8,484 bases of DNA from Acidobacteriota bacterium (lineage in GTDB: Bacteria > Acidobacteriota > Blastocatellia > Pyrinomonadales > Pyrinomonadaceae). Position numbers and translations under genes: made by a program. Position 1 is the first letter of the stretch, and each line of letters opens with the position of its first letter. This document shows positions 1-6,571 of this stretch, piece after piece. The notes beneath the pieces are model-generated. The model was given only the letters and a program-made list of their open reading frames with translations, was not told where the DNA came from and made no database searches. Location: the NCBI GenBank assembly GCA_003222935.1, contig QHXL01000067.1, forward strand, positions 550 through 9,033, in the 5' to 3' direction.

Positions 1-312
1 AATGTCTTTGTCGAATGAAAGATTCTCGATGATGTACTTATGAGTCGCGCCCGCCTCAGCTTTCAGACCCATCAGGATCATTGTGTCGAGAGCATCTACG
101 GGCGTCATCAAAAGTGGCTGTGCGTACCAGTCGTGGTGCGTCTTCGAGAGAGGTTTGAGGTCGTCGTGACCCCATGCGTATTTCTTGTAACCGTTCCACG
201 CGTGTAGGAATTCGGTTTTTACTTCGGCGGCGAGTTTTGTGCGATTCGGTTGTTGTGCTGAAACGAGGAGTGAAGCGAAGAGTATGAAGGGGATGACTAG
301 TAGTTTTTTCAT
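1..312 (-). CDS. Glycoside hydrolase family 47 alpha-1,2-mannosidase, N-terminal part (cut by window edge)
   Basis: The first 104 residues of a protein that reads off the left edge. It opens with a signal peptide: two lysines, a hydrophobic stretch (LLVIPFILFASLLV) and a likely cut after VSA near residue 19, so the enzyme is probably exported. The mature part shows GH47 hallmarks: HAWNGYKKYAWGHDDLKPLS (37-56), MTPVDALDTMILMGL (69-83) and a following FDKD (100-103). GH47 enzymes are calcium-dependent, inverting exo-alpha-1,2-mannosidases, best known from eukaryotic N-glycan trimming, with fewer bacterial members. The catalytic acids lie further downstream and are not visible. The ATG at 312 is chosen because the signal peptide begins there; no strong Shine-Dalgarno is seen. 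A foldback repeat separates it from the next gene, so it is probably its own transcript. Family assignment is fairly secure; substrate is unknown. Confidence 0.85.
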   Translation of the reverse strand, partial: MKKLLVIPFILFASLLVSAQQPNRTKLAAEVKTEFLHAWNGYKKYAWGHDDLKPLSKTHHDWYAQPLLMTPVDALDTMILMGLKAEAGATHKYIIENLSFDKDI

Positions 313-338
313 CTTGTCAGTTATTGGAGTTTTGGATC

Positions 339-431
339 CTCTGTGTAATCTCTGCGTCTCTGTGTCTCGGTGGTTATAAAGGCGTTCATTCAGACTAACC
401 ACAGAGACAGAGACGCAGAGACTACACAGAG
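339..431. repeat. Foldback repeat of the CCACAGAGAC type
   Basis: A near-perfect inverted repeat with arms at 339-376 and 396-431 and a 19-nt spacer. The right arm reads TAACCACAGAGACAGAGACG and continues to ACACAGAG; the left arm is its reverse complement with a 2-nt length difference and few mismatches. It fills the gap between the GH47 start and the stop of the di-iron protein gene (434), ending 2 bp before that stop. It could form a hairpin on the transcript arriving from the right, but no T-run follows it, so it does not look like a classic terminator. The sequence is made of short GAGAC-like units and resembles a dispersed intergenic family rather than a gene remnant. Confidence 0.85.
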
Positions 432-433
432 AG

Positions 434-958
434 TTAATCAAATGAAGCCCGGATCAACTCTTTTGCCGGGGGTTCGGGCCAAACTTTTAGCCATCGTATC
501 CATCGTGACTGTAGGACTCGCTCACGGAAGTAACGTTCGTGTTCCCACTCGACCTCAGCCATTGTCAGCAAGCAATCGATCAAGTCTTGACGACCACAGT
601 CTCGAGCATAACGAGCAGCGGTTTGATACTCGACGATGTTTTGACTTTCAAGTTTGCCCGCTCCATACATCGGAGCAAACCAACCGCTTAAGTGACATCC
701 TAGACCAAGAACTCGGCCGATGATTATCGCTCTAATCTCCCGCGATCCTTTTGGTCCAGTGTTCAGACCAGCAAGCATTTCGCCCACGAGCTGTCGATGA
801 TGCCATTCCTCGTCTTCGATCTGCTTGATTCGCCTTCGCTCTTCCTGGTCAGCGACGGATTTCCAGTGTCCTCGGTAAGCGTAGGCGGCCGCACGTTCCC
901 CGGAATAGGCGAGCTGCAGAATCCCAACCAACTTGTCGCGACTGTTTTGCTTTGACAC
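434..958 (-). CDS. COQ7-like ferritin-fold di-iron protein
   Basis: A 174-residue, mostly helical protein. The spacing of carboxylates and histidines fits the COQ7/ferritin-like di-iron fold: Glu21 in GERAAAYAYRGH, an ExxH in EDEEWHH (48-54), Glu110 in NIVEYQTAARYA, and a second ExxH at Glu137-His140 in AEVEWEHERYF. A hydrophobic stretch at about 75-99 (IRAIIIGRVLGLGCHLSGWF) resembles the membrane-surface segment of COQ7 proteins. COQ7 hydroxylates demethoxyubiquinone, but the homologous bacterial group is broad and many members lack a known substrate, so I do not give a symbol. The GTG start overlaps the stop of the upstream acetyltransferase by one base (TAGTG), which points to translational coupling and shared transcription. 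All metal ligands appear present, so it is probably an active oxidase/hydroxylase or iron-binding protein. Confidence 0.8.
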   Translation of the reverse strand: MSKQNSRDKLVGILQLAYSGERAAAYAYRGHWKSVADQEERRRIKQIEDEEWHHRQLVGEMLAGLNTGPKGSREIRAIIIGRVLGLGCHLSGWFAPMYGAGKLESQNIVEYQTAARYARDCGRQDLIDCLLTMAEVEWEHERYFRERVLQSRWIRWLKVWPEPPAKELIRASFD

Positions 959-1473
959 TATTTGCCGGGTCGATCGACACCGTAGACCAAAACTTCGATT
1001 CCCATGATTTCTGCTTTACCCTCAATTTCTTCGCCGAGCCGTTTGGCGACAGCGGCAGAACCTTTATTCTCAGGATGGATCAAGCTAATGACGTGGGGCT
1101 TGTCGATTTCGTAGAAGGCGTAATCGAGTGCCCGCCGAGCGCCCTCAGTAGCGAAGCCTTTCCCCCAGTGTTTCTTGTCGAGTGTCCAACCAATTTCGAA
1201 AGCAGGCCACCCTACCGGGTTCAGAAACCCGATGCGACCGATGAACTTGCCGGTCGCCTTTTCCTCGACCGCCCAGTGGCCGTAACCACGCATCTCCCAA
1301 TGACCGACGTGAAATGCCATGTGTCTCCATGCTTCAACGCGACTCATCGTCTTACCGCCGATGTAACGCATTATGTCCTCGTCAGCACACATGGCGGCGT
1401 AAGTCTCAAAGTCGGTCTCCTCACGCCACATGCGCAACAGCAGGCGATCGGTCTCGAGTTGAATCTCTTTCAC
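958..1473 (-). CDS. GNAT-family N-acetyltransferase (RimJ/RimL-like)
   Basis: A 171-residue single-domain acetyltransferase. It begins IQLETDRLLLRMWREET, typical of the RimJ/RimL branch (Acetyltransf_3 type). The acetyl-CoA-binding motif A is at about 96-115 (GWTLDKKHWGKGFATEGARR), with the pyrophosphate loop around HWGKGFA, and motif B follows as HPENKGSAAVAKRLG (133-147). Length is normal for the family. These enzymes transfer acetyl groups from acetyl-CoA to protein N-termini or small amines; the substrate here cannot be read from sequence. The start is GTG at 1473, supported by AAGGAG six bases upstream. It is the first gene of a pair with the di-iron protein, sharing one base with it. 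The GNAT call is secure; the partner relationship is inferred from the overlap. Confidence 0.9.
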   Translation of the reverse strand: MKEIQLETDRLLLRMWREETDFETYAAMCADEDIMRYIGGKTMSRVEAWRHMAFHVGHWEMRGYGHWAVEEKATGKFIGRIGFLNPVGWPAFEIGWTLDKKHWGKGFATEGARRALDYAFYEIDKPHVISLIHPENKGSAAVAKRLGEEIEGKAEIMGIEVLVYGVDRPGK

Positions 1474-1479
1474 GGTTAT

Positions 1480-1485
1480 CTCCTT
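1480..1485 (-). promoter_or_regulatory. Shine-Dalgarno AAGGAG fixing the GTG start of the acetyltransferase
   Basis: On the minus strand AAGGAG is followed by six bases (ATAACC) and then GTG. The ideal spacing supports the GTG at 1473 over any other start. Confidence 0.8.
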
Positions 1486-1588
1486 GTTCTCAGTAGTGCA
1501 TCGAGGGTGTTTGAAAGTTGTTGGGTCGAGTGGAAAGATAACGGATGTATTGTCTTGTAGCAGGAAAGAAACAACGTCACCAAACCGA

Positions 1589-1802
1589 GTGGTTCAACAG
1601 CAAGTGCAAGTTGGGAAGGGGGCAAGCGGGTCATAGGGCGTCTTGAGATTGTGATTCCGAGCGCGCCCCCGCATGCGTTGGAATTCCTAAACTCATTGAG
1701 TACTTCTGGCGGACGTCAGCGGGGGCACGCTCAGGATCTCTAGGTAATGCCGCCCTAATTGCCGCTGCCCCCTTCCCAACCTGTACTGTTGCACGGAGCC
1801 AC
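1589..1802. repeat. 214-bp imperfect foldback element between cysS and the acetyltransferase gene
   Basis: This gap (1474-1831, 358 bp) has no credible gene. Most of it is one long imperfect palindrome. Matching blocks sit symmetrically about position 1696: GTGG/CCAC at the ends (1589, 1802); TTGGGAAGGGGGCAAGCGG (1611-1629) against its near complement (1762-1779); AGCGCGCCCCCGC (1660-1672) against GCGGGGGCACGCT (1719-1731); and a central ACTCATTGAGT (1691-1701). The arms differ by small indels and mismatches, as in a decayed fold-back mobile element (MITE-like). The transcript from cysS would fold strongly here, so it may end or protect that message. No transposase and no clear target duplication are seen. 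Confidence 0.75.
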
Positions 1803-1831
1803 TTTAGTTCTTGCCCCGCATCTGAGTGAGT

Positions 1832-3232
1832 TTACTTCCGCTTCCACCGGACTCCGTCTTTTGTGTCTTCAAGAACAATTCCGCGGTCGGCGAGCTCGAT
1901 TCGAATCTCATCTGCACGGCCAAAGTCACGACGTCGACGCGCTTCCTGGCGTTCATCAATCAGCGCCTGCACTTCGCTATCCAACAATTCTGTCTGCTGA
2001 TCACCAAGGACGTTCAATACAGTGTCAAAACGGGTGAGCAACTCGAGTAGCTCCCTCTTGTTCTCTTCCTTCACTTTCTTCCGCGCCAGCGCCGTGTTTA
2101 CTTCGCGCGAAAGATTATGGATGGCGGCCAGGGCGATCGACGTGTTGAGATCGTCGTCCATACCTGCTTCAAATTCTTTGAGAGCCCGTTCCGCAGCCTC
2201 GTGCAACTCCTCGTTGTTTCCCGGTTCAGTTTTAGCCTCACTCAGTCGAGCACGAAAGTCCCGCAAGCTCGCAACGGTTTTTTCAGCGCCGGCAAGCGCG
2301 TCAAACGTAAAGTTAAGTTGCTTGTTGTAGGGAACACTCAAAAGGAAGTAGCGCACAGCTGCGCCTGAGTAGCCCTTAGCCGCTACGTCGCGAAAGGTGT
2401 AGTAGTTACCTTTCGACTTCGACATCGTTTCGCCTTCGACTTTCAGATGTTCGAAGTGAAGCCAGTAACGAACAAACTGCTTATCAGTCGCTCCTTCGCT
2501 CTGTGCGATCTCGTTCTCGTGGTGCGGGAAAACAAGGTCGACACCACCCGCGTGAATATCAAAGGTTTCGCCGAGATACTTCATGGACATCGCTGAACAT
2601 TCGATGTGCCAGCCTGGACGGCCGCTACCGATTGACGCTTCCCACGACGGTTCGGCGTCTGAATCGGGTTCTTTCCAGAGCGCGAAGTCGCGTGCGTCTT
2701 CCTTTTCATACTTGTCGGTATCGATTCTTTCGCTCGCGCCCGCGATGTTTCCTTCGAAATTAATCCTGGAAAGTTTTCCGTACGAGGGAAAAGAAGCGAT
2801 GCGGTAGTAGATCGACCCGTCGGATTTGTAGGCATGACCTTTATCCAGGAGCTTTTCGATGATCGTCACCATCTCGGGGATGTGACGAGTAGCGCGTGGA
2901 ACGACTTCAGGACGTTCGCAACCAAGTGCATCGAAGTCTTCCCAGAGCGCGTCGATGTACTTCGCCGTGTAATCGTCAAGGCTCTGATTAGCTAGCGCTG
3001 CTTGCTGGATGATTCGGTCATCGACGTCGGTGATGTTCATCACGTGGTTTACTTTGAAACCTTTGAATTTCAAGTAGCGACGAATGATGTCGGCGGCGAC
3101 GGCTGAACGGAAGTTTCCGATGTGACCGTAATTCCAGACGGTTGGACCGCAGTAGTAGAAACCTACTTCGCCGGGGATCATGGGCTGGAATTCTTCTACG
3201 CGTCCGGAGAGTGTGTTGTGAAATCTAAGCAT
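1832..3232 (-). CDS. cysS: Cysteine--tRNA ligase
   Basis: A 466-residue class I aminoacyl-tRNA synthetase that charges tRNA-Cys with cysteine using ATP in the cytoplasm. It has the HIGH-type signature HIGN (37-40) after YYCGPTVWNYG, and the KMSKS-type loop TMSKS (269-273). The four zinc ligands that select cysteine are all in place: Cys28, Cys212 (HIECSAMS), His237 and Glu241 (FPHHENEIAQSEG). The C-terminal helical, anticodon-reading part ends in DTKDGVRWKRK. Length matches the family. I start at the ATG at 3232 because MLRFHNTL then aligns with the usual CysRS beginning and puts the first zinc ligand at residue 28 as in E. coli; an in-frame GTG at 3247 would add five residues (MLQNP). Neither start has a strong Shine-Dalgarno. 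It follows thiL on the same strand, but a 163-bp gap holding a foldback repeat makes a separate promoter possible. Confidence 0.97.
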   Translation of the reverse strand: MLRFHNTLSGRVEEFQPMIPGEVGFYYCGPTVWNYGHIGNFRSAVAADIIRRYLKFKGFKVNHVMNITDVDDRIIQQAALANQSLDDYTAKYIDALWEDFDALGCERPEVVPRATRHIPEMVTIIEKLLDKGHAYKSDGSIYYRIASFPSYGKLSRINFEGNIAGASERIDTDKYEKEDARDFALWKEPDSDAEPSWEASIGSGRPGWHIECSAMSMKYLGETFDIHAGGVDLVFPHHENEIAQSEGATDKQFVRYWLHFEHLKVEGETMSKSKGNYYTFRDVAAKGYSGAAVRYFLLSVPYNKQLNFTFDALAGAEKTVASLRDFRARLSEAKTEPGNNEELHEAAERALKEFEAGMDDDLNTSIALAAIHNLSREVNTALARKKVKEENKRELLELLTRFDTVLNVLGDQQTELLDSEVQALIDERQEARRRRDFGRADEIRIELADRGIVLEDTKDGVRWKRK

Positions 3233-3277
3233 AGGGTTTTGGAGCACTGAGAATATGGGAAAGAGTGCCGATTGCCA

Positions 3278-3393
3278 ATTGCGGATTTCAGATTGCAGAT
3301 TGCAGATTTAAGAATTCAGGCTTGGTGCATGGAATTGGAGCCTTATTATGTCTTGAAACGTCAATCTGCAATCTTCAATCTGAAATCTACAAT
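3278..3393. repeat. Foldback repeat of the GATTGCAGATT family, copy 1
   Basis: Inverted repeat with arms at 3278-3310 and 3361-3393 (29 of 33 bases pair) and a 50-nt spacer. The core of the left arm is GATTTCAGATTGCAGATTGC. The same core recurs at 5752-5829, so this is a dispersed family and not a chance palindrome. It lies between the thiL stop and the cysS start, ending 2 bp before the thiL stop codon at 3396. It would form a hairpin in any thiL-cysS read-through transcript; no T-run follows in the minus direction. Confidence 0.85.
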
Positions 3394-3395
3394 GC

Positions 3396-4484
3396 TCAAA
3401 AGTGCTTCCAACCCCCTGAAGTCAGATCCCAAACTCTAGAAGCTTCGGAGATCTTCACGCCATCAGAAGCGTCACGAATCTCGCCAATCTGAGTGATGCC
3501 AATTCCGTCGACACGTTTGGGTAACTTCCCAACCGTCTCAGGCTTTACCGTAAACAACAATTCAAAATCCTCGCCACCGTGAAGAGCCAGTTGCAGAGGA
3601 TCGAGTGCGCGTCGACCACACAGTTCAACGACTTGTCCGTCGATCGGGATCAGTGTCGATTTAATTAACGCGCCGACTTTGCTCTCAGCGCATAGATGAT
3701 TCAGATCGGAGGAGAGTCCATCGCTGAGGTCGATCATTGCGGTTACCAGTTTTTCCTGGCCAAGGACCATCCCCCAACCAACGCGTGGTTCAGGACGAAG
3801 ATGTCGTAGTAACAGCTGATCGAGAATTTGAGTTTCATTTGCGCCAAGCTGCTGGTCGGCCAGATGTGCTCCCCGTTCGATAAGTCTGAATCCCGCAGCG
3901 GATCCCCCGAGTGAACCGGTGACAAAGACTAGATCGCCCGGAGCAGCACCTGAACGTTTGATTGCTGAATCAGGGGCGCACTCACCAACTACGATCGAGT
4001 CGATCACAACGTGCTCGGGTGTGCGTGAAGTATCACCCCCAATTAACTGGACGTCGTACTGTGCCGCTAGTTGCAGCAGTCCTTCGTAAAAATTATTTGC
4101 AAACTCCGAAGGCCATAGATCGTCCGGCACCCCAATAGAAACGAGTGACCAGCGTGGTCGTGCGCCCATGGCGGCAATATCGGAAAGCGAAACTGCGAGC
4201 GCCTTGTGGCCGAGAAGATGTGCGGGTGTGGTACGTCGTCTGAAGTCGATGTTTTCGACCAACATGTCGGCAGTGATGACGGTATCTTTGCCGGCGGCAG
4301 AACGAACCACGGCGGCATCATCGCCGATTCCTAAAGCCACTGATTGTTGGTTCGGTGAACGTTGAGCTTCGAGCGCGGTGCGTACTCGAAGTCTGTTTAT
4401 GAAATCGAATTCGGTGGGAACGCTTGCAACTGAAGATTGAGAAGAACTGCGTGGTCGTTGGCCTTGCTCTTCATCATCCTGCAT
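3396..4484 (-). CDS. thiL: Thiamine-monophosphate kinase
   Basis: A 362-residue kinase that phosphorylates thiamine monophosphate to the active cofactor thiamine diphosphate, the last step of the pathway. It belongs to the PurM/AIR-synthase ATP-binding superfamily. Visible signatures in order: GIGDDAAVV (52-60), the substrate-region LVENIDF (75-81), HKALAVSLSDIAAMGA (93-108), GGDTSR (149-154), the metal/ATP-binding DLSDGLSSDL (252-261), GGEDFELLF (303-311) and the C-terminal GGWKHF (357-362). It carries about 25 extra residues at the N-terminus (rich in Q, S, R and acidic residues) before the usual EFDFINRL; no alternative start lies in between. The message reads stop codon, then AAGGAAAA about ten bases before the ATG. 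With only 17 bp to the aminotransferase gene upstream, both are probably one operon. No TPP riboswitch is visible. Confidence 0.96.
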   Translation of the reverse strand: MQDDEEQGQRPRSSSQSSVASVPTEFDFINRLRVRTALEAQRSPNQQSVALGIGDDAAVVRSAAGKDTVITADMLVENIDFRRRTTPAHLLGHKALAVSLSDIAAMGARPRWSLVSIGVPDDLWPSEFANNFYEGLLQLAAQYDVQLIGGDTSRTPEHVVIDSIVVGECAPDSAIKRSGAAPGDLVFVTGSLGGSAAGFRLIERGAHLADQQLGANETQILDQLLLRHLRPEPRVGWGMVLGQEKLVTAMIDLSDGLSSDLNHLCAESKVGALIKSTLIPIDGQVVELCGRRALDPLQLALHGGEDFELLFTVKPETVGKLPKRVDGIGITQIGEIRDASDGVKISEASRVWDLTSGGWKHF

Positions 4485-4501
4485 CCGGGGACGTTTTCCT
4501 T

Positions 4502-5671
4502 TTAAAGATTTCGACGAAGTGAATCCAGTCCGGCTTCAATTGTCTCCATCGGAGTTGAGAACGAGAAACGCAAATGTCCTTCGCCGTGGGTTCCGAAAAC
4601 AATACCAGGAACAGCCGACACTTTTGCACGGTTCAAAAGTATCTCAGCTGCTTCCCGACTGTCGCCATTAATTCTAGTGACGTCAGGAAATGCGTAAAAA
4701 GCGCCGGCCGGTTTTTCACACGTCAATCCGAGTTCGTTAAGTCCGGCCCATAGTACGTCACGTCTTCTGCGATACTCAGCAACATTACTTTCGAGAATTG
4801 AATCGTCGAGTTGCATTGCTGCCAGGCCAGCCCACTGAGTTGGAGTTGACACACCATTCGATGAATAGAGCGTTGTCTTCTTAAGTCCGGTTATCCACGG
4901 TTCGGGTGCAACTGCATAACCCAGCCGCCATCCAGTCATTGAATACGACTTTGAAAGAGTGAACGAAGTAATCGTCCGTTCATACATCCCGTCGAGTGAC
5001 GCTATGGAGAAGTGCTCACCGTCGTAGATAAGGTCTTCGTAGGCTTCGTCAGCAATCACAACCAGGTCGCGATCTTGAGCAAACTGCGCGACACTGCGAG
5101 CTTCGTCGCGAGTGAACACGACGCCGGACGGATTTTGCGGCGTGTTGTAGTAAATCACTTTTGTTCGCTCAGTTGAGTAACGACTTAGAGTTTGTTCGAA
5201 GCCAAACTCTCGCGCTTCATCGGTCGGTACTAAAACAAATTTTGCCTGGCAATGCGCAACCAGGTCCTTGATGGGAGTCCAGTAAGGAGAGAAGAGAAGT
5301 ACTTCATCGCCTGGGTTAACGGTCGATTGAAACGCGCCAAACAGCCCCTGCATTCCGCCGTTAAGAACGATCACGTCGGAGTCTTGCGCGGGTATGCGAT
5401 TCTTTGTTCGGAGTTTTTCGGCGATTACTTTTCGCAGTTCTGGAATACCCGATGACGGGGCATAACGGGTTTTGTTTTCGTCGAGTGCGCTCTTCATCGC
5501 TTGCTTGATCGGTTCCGGGGTCGTCATGAAAGGTTCGCCGCCTTCGAACTGGTGGACGGTGGCGCCCTGGGAGCGCAGTTCCATGATGCGATTGCGAATT
5601 TTTACGATGTCAGAAAAGCCGACTTCATCAAGCCGCGAAGCGAGTCGCAGGATCGTAGGCGAGGTTGTCAC
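4502..5671 (-). CDS. Class I/II pyridoxal-phosphate aminotransferase (aspartate aminotransferase fold)
   Basis: A 389-residue fold-type I PLP enzyme that moves an amino group between an amino acid and a 2-oxo acid. Cofactor and substrate residues are intact: Asn180 in NTPQNPSG, Asp208 and Tyr211 in ADEAYED, the Schiff-base Lys241 in LSKSYSMTGWRLGY, Arg249, and the carboxylate-binding Arg368 in HLRFSFS. PAGAFYAFPD (321-330) is typical of the aspartate/aromatic aminotransferase branch. The true substrate (aspartate, prephenate, an aromatic or branched amino acid) cannot be fixed from sequence, so no symbol is given. The start is GTG at 5671; a GGAGG at 5686-5690 sits rather far upstream (14 bases). 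First gene of a likely operon with thiL. Confidence 0.93.
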   Translation of the reverse strand: MTTSPTILRLASRLDEVGFSDIVKIRNRIMELRSQGATVHQFEGGEPFMTTPEPIKQAMKSALDENKTRYAPSSGIPELRKVIAEKLRTKNRIPAQDSDVIVLNGGMQGLFGAFQSTVNPGDEVLLFSPYWTPIKDLVAHCQAKFVLVPTDEAREFGFEQTLSRYSTERTKVIYYNTPQNPSGVVFTRDEARSVAQFAQDRDLVVIADEAYEDLIYDGEHFSIASLDGMYERTITSFTLSKSYSMTGWRLGYAVAPEPWITGLKKTTLYSSNGVSTPTQWAGLAAMQLDDSILESNVAEYRRRRDVLWAGLNELGLTCEKPAGAFYAFPDVTRINGDSREAAEILLNRAKVSAVPGIVFGTHGEGHLRFSFSTPMETIEAGLDSLRRNL

Positions 5672-5713
5672 AGTGTTAAAAGAATCCTCCCGAGTGTGTT
5701 CGTGGGAAGGCGG

Positions 5714-5719
5714 ATTATA
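5714..5719 (-). promoter_or_regulatory. Candidate -10 box for the aminotransferase-thiL operon
   Basis: On the minus strand a perfect TATAAT lies 43 bases before the GTG start, which would give a leader of about 35 nt containing GGAGG. No good -35 is found at 16-18 bases, so it may be weak or need an activator. It sits just beside the repeat-type sequence ATTGCCGATTGCCGATT at 5723-5739. Confidence 0.45.
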
Positions 5720-5751
5720 ACCATTGCCGATTGCCGATTCCTAATGGCGGT

Positions 5752-5829
5752 ATTGAAGATTTCAGATTGTAGATTGCAGATTGCAACCACCGCGCTGAAC
5801 TCTTCAATCTTCAATCTGAAATCTTCAAT
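5752..5829. repeat. Foldback repeat of the GATTGCAGATT family, copy 2
   Basis: Arms at 5752-5780 and 5801-5829 pair at 27 of 29 bases around a 20-nt loop. The left arm begins ATTGAAGATTTCAGATTG. It shares its core with the repeat at 3278-3393 but has a different loop, as expected for a dispersed family in which only the arms are kept. It occupies the 360-bp divergent region 5672-6031, along with promoters toward the aminotransferase and the MerR gene. Bases 5837-5898 hold nothing I recognise. Confidence 0.85.
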
Positions 5830-5898
5830 CTTAAATATCCCGACCTCACCCGATACTTTTAAGAATCAGTTTTAAGTAACCGACTCTAAGTGTAAGTA

Positions 5899-5928
5899 TT
5901 GACACGCTAAACTGTGCACGAGTAACAT
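5899..5928 (+). promoter_or_regulatory. Sigma-70-type promoter for the MerR-family gene
   Basis: A perfect -35 TTGACA (5899-5904), an 18-base spacer and a -10 TAACAT (5923-5928, four of six). Transcription would start near 5935 and give a leader of about 97 nt. The -10 box overlaps an in-frame ATG at 5927, so that ATG would not be in the message; this argues for the start at 6032. Confidence 0.6.
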
Positions 5929-6031
5929 GACGGCCGTTCTGGTTTGCTGGCAGGATCACCGACAAGCTTCCAAAAACTTTCCTAGCGCATCAAGAGCCAG
6001 CTCAAACTTCCCGAAGAGTCCTTTTTTACTA

Positions 6032-6514
6032 ATGAGCCGTCCAGCAGTAGCCATTCCCGAAAAGCTGTTCTTCAAAATCGGCGAAGTGTGTGAACTCGCG
6101 GGGGTTCAGGCTCATGTCCTGCGCTATTGGGAATCGGAATTCCCAATGCTTGCGCCCCAAAAGAACCGCGCGGGACAACGTGTCTATCGCAAGCGTGATG
6201 TCGAGATGGCCTTGCGAATCAAGGAGCTGCTCTACGAAGATCAGTACACGATCGCCGGTGCAAAAAAGAGACTGACAAACGATCTTCGCGGCGGCGGAAA
6301 GCTCAAGGTAGTTGGTTCTGAAGAGGAAGCAACAGAAGGCACGCCAGCATTTGATTTTTCAGAACCTGAAAGTTTTCCACAGCCTGCAACCTTCGCACGA
6401 CCTCCAATTGCCCCACGAACTGCCGAGGAACGACAGGGTTTGAAGCAGCTTGCCGCTGAGCTCCGCGGGTTGTTGAGCCTTCTCGAAAAAGAAAACCAAA
6501 ACAAAGCGCAGTAG
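6032..6514 (+). CDS. MerR-family transcriptional regulator
   Basis: A 160-residue DNA-binding regulator. The winged-helix MerR domain spans about residues 12-82: LFFKIGEVCELAGVQAHVLR (helix-turn-helix), RYWESEFPML, the wing NRAGQRVYRKRDVEMALRI, and the helix KELLYEDQYTIAGAKKRL. A proline-rich linker (about 100-130) leads to a C-terminal helix (131-158, LKQLAAELRGLLSLLEKEN) that may form the dimer coiled coil. No cysteine cluster for metal binding is visible, so it is not a classical metal sensor. The frame is open back to an ATG at 5927, but a promoter -10 box overlaps that codon, and the 35 extra residues look non-native. The gene is followed by tRNA-Pro; small MerR proteins next to a proline tRNA recur in other bacteria, to my knowledge. 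Its targets are unknown. No clear Shine-Dalgarno precedes 6032. Confidence 0.88.
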   Translation: MSRPAVAIPEKLFFKIGEVCELAGVQAHVLRYWESEFPMLAPQKNRAGQRVYRKRDVEMALRIKELLYEDQYTIAGAKKRLTNDLRGGGKLKVVGSEEEATEGTPAFDFSEPESFPQPATFARPPIAPRTAEERQGLKQLAAELRGLLSLLEKENQNKAQ

Positions 6515-6532
6515 TTGGATCCTGGGTCTCGT

Positions 6533-6559
6533 TTGACAATTGTTCTTTGGCAGGATACT
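6533..6559 (+). promoter_or_regulatory. Promoter for tRNA-Pro
   Basis: A consensus -35 TTGACA (6533-6538) is followed after 15 bases by GATACT (6554-6559, four of six for the -10). The tRNA starts 13 bases later, so the leader would be very short, as is common for tRNA genes. The spacer is shorter than the ideal 17. Confidence 0.5.
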
Positions 6560-6571
6560 AACTTGTGACGA

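Noticed and set aside
370..723. Open frame of 117 codons on the plus strand starting in the CCACAGAGAC repeat
   Set aside because: It begins inside the repeat and runs antisense through the well-supported di-iron protein gene; no recognisable domain.
952..1560. Open frame of 202 codons on the plus strand
   Set aside because: Antisense to the GNAT gene, whose motif A and Shine-Dalgarno are clear; this frame shows no family features.
1759..2050. Plus-strand open frames over the end of cysS
   Set aside because: They overlap conserved CysRS C-terminal sequence in antisense and have no domain.
3233..3395. T-box leader before cysS
   Set aside because: The gap is filled by the GATTGCAGATT foldback; I see no T-box sequence or terminator/antiterminator pair.
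4485..4501. TPP riboswitch before thiL
   Set aside because: Only 17 bp separate thiL from the upstream gene, with no room for the aptamer; none was seen before the aminotransferase either.
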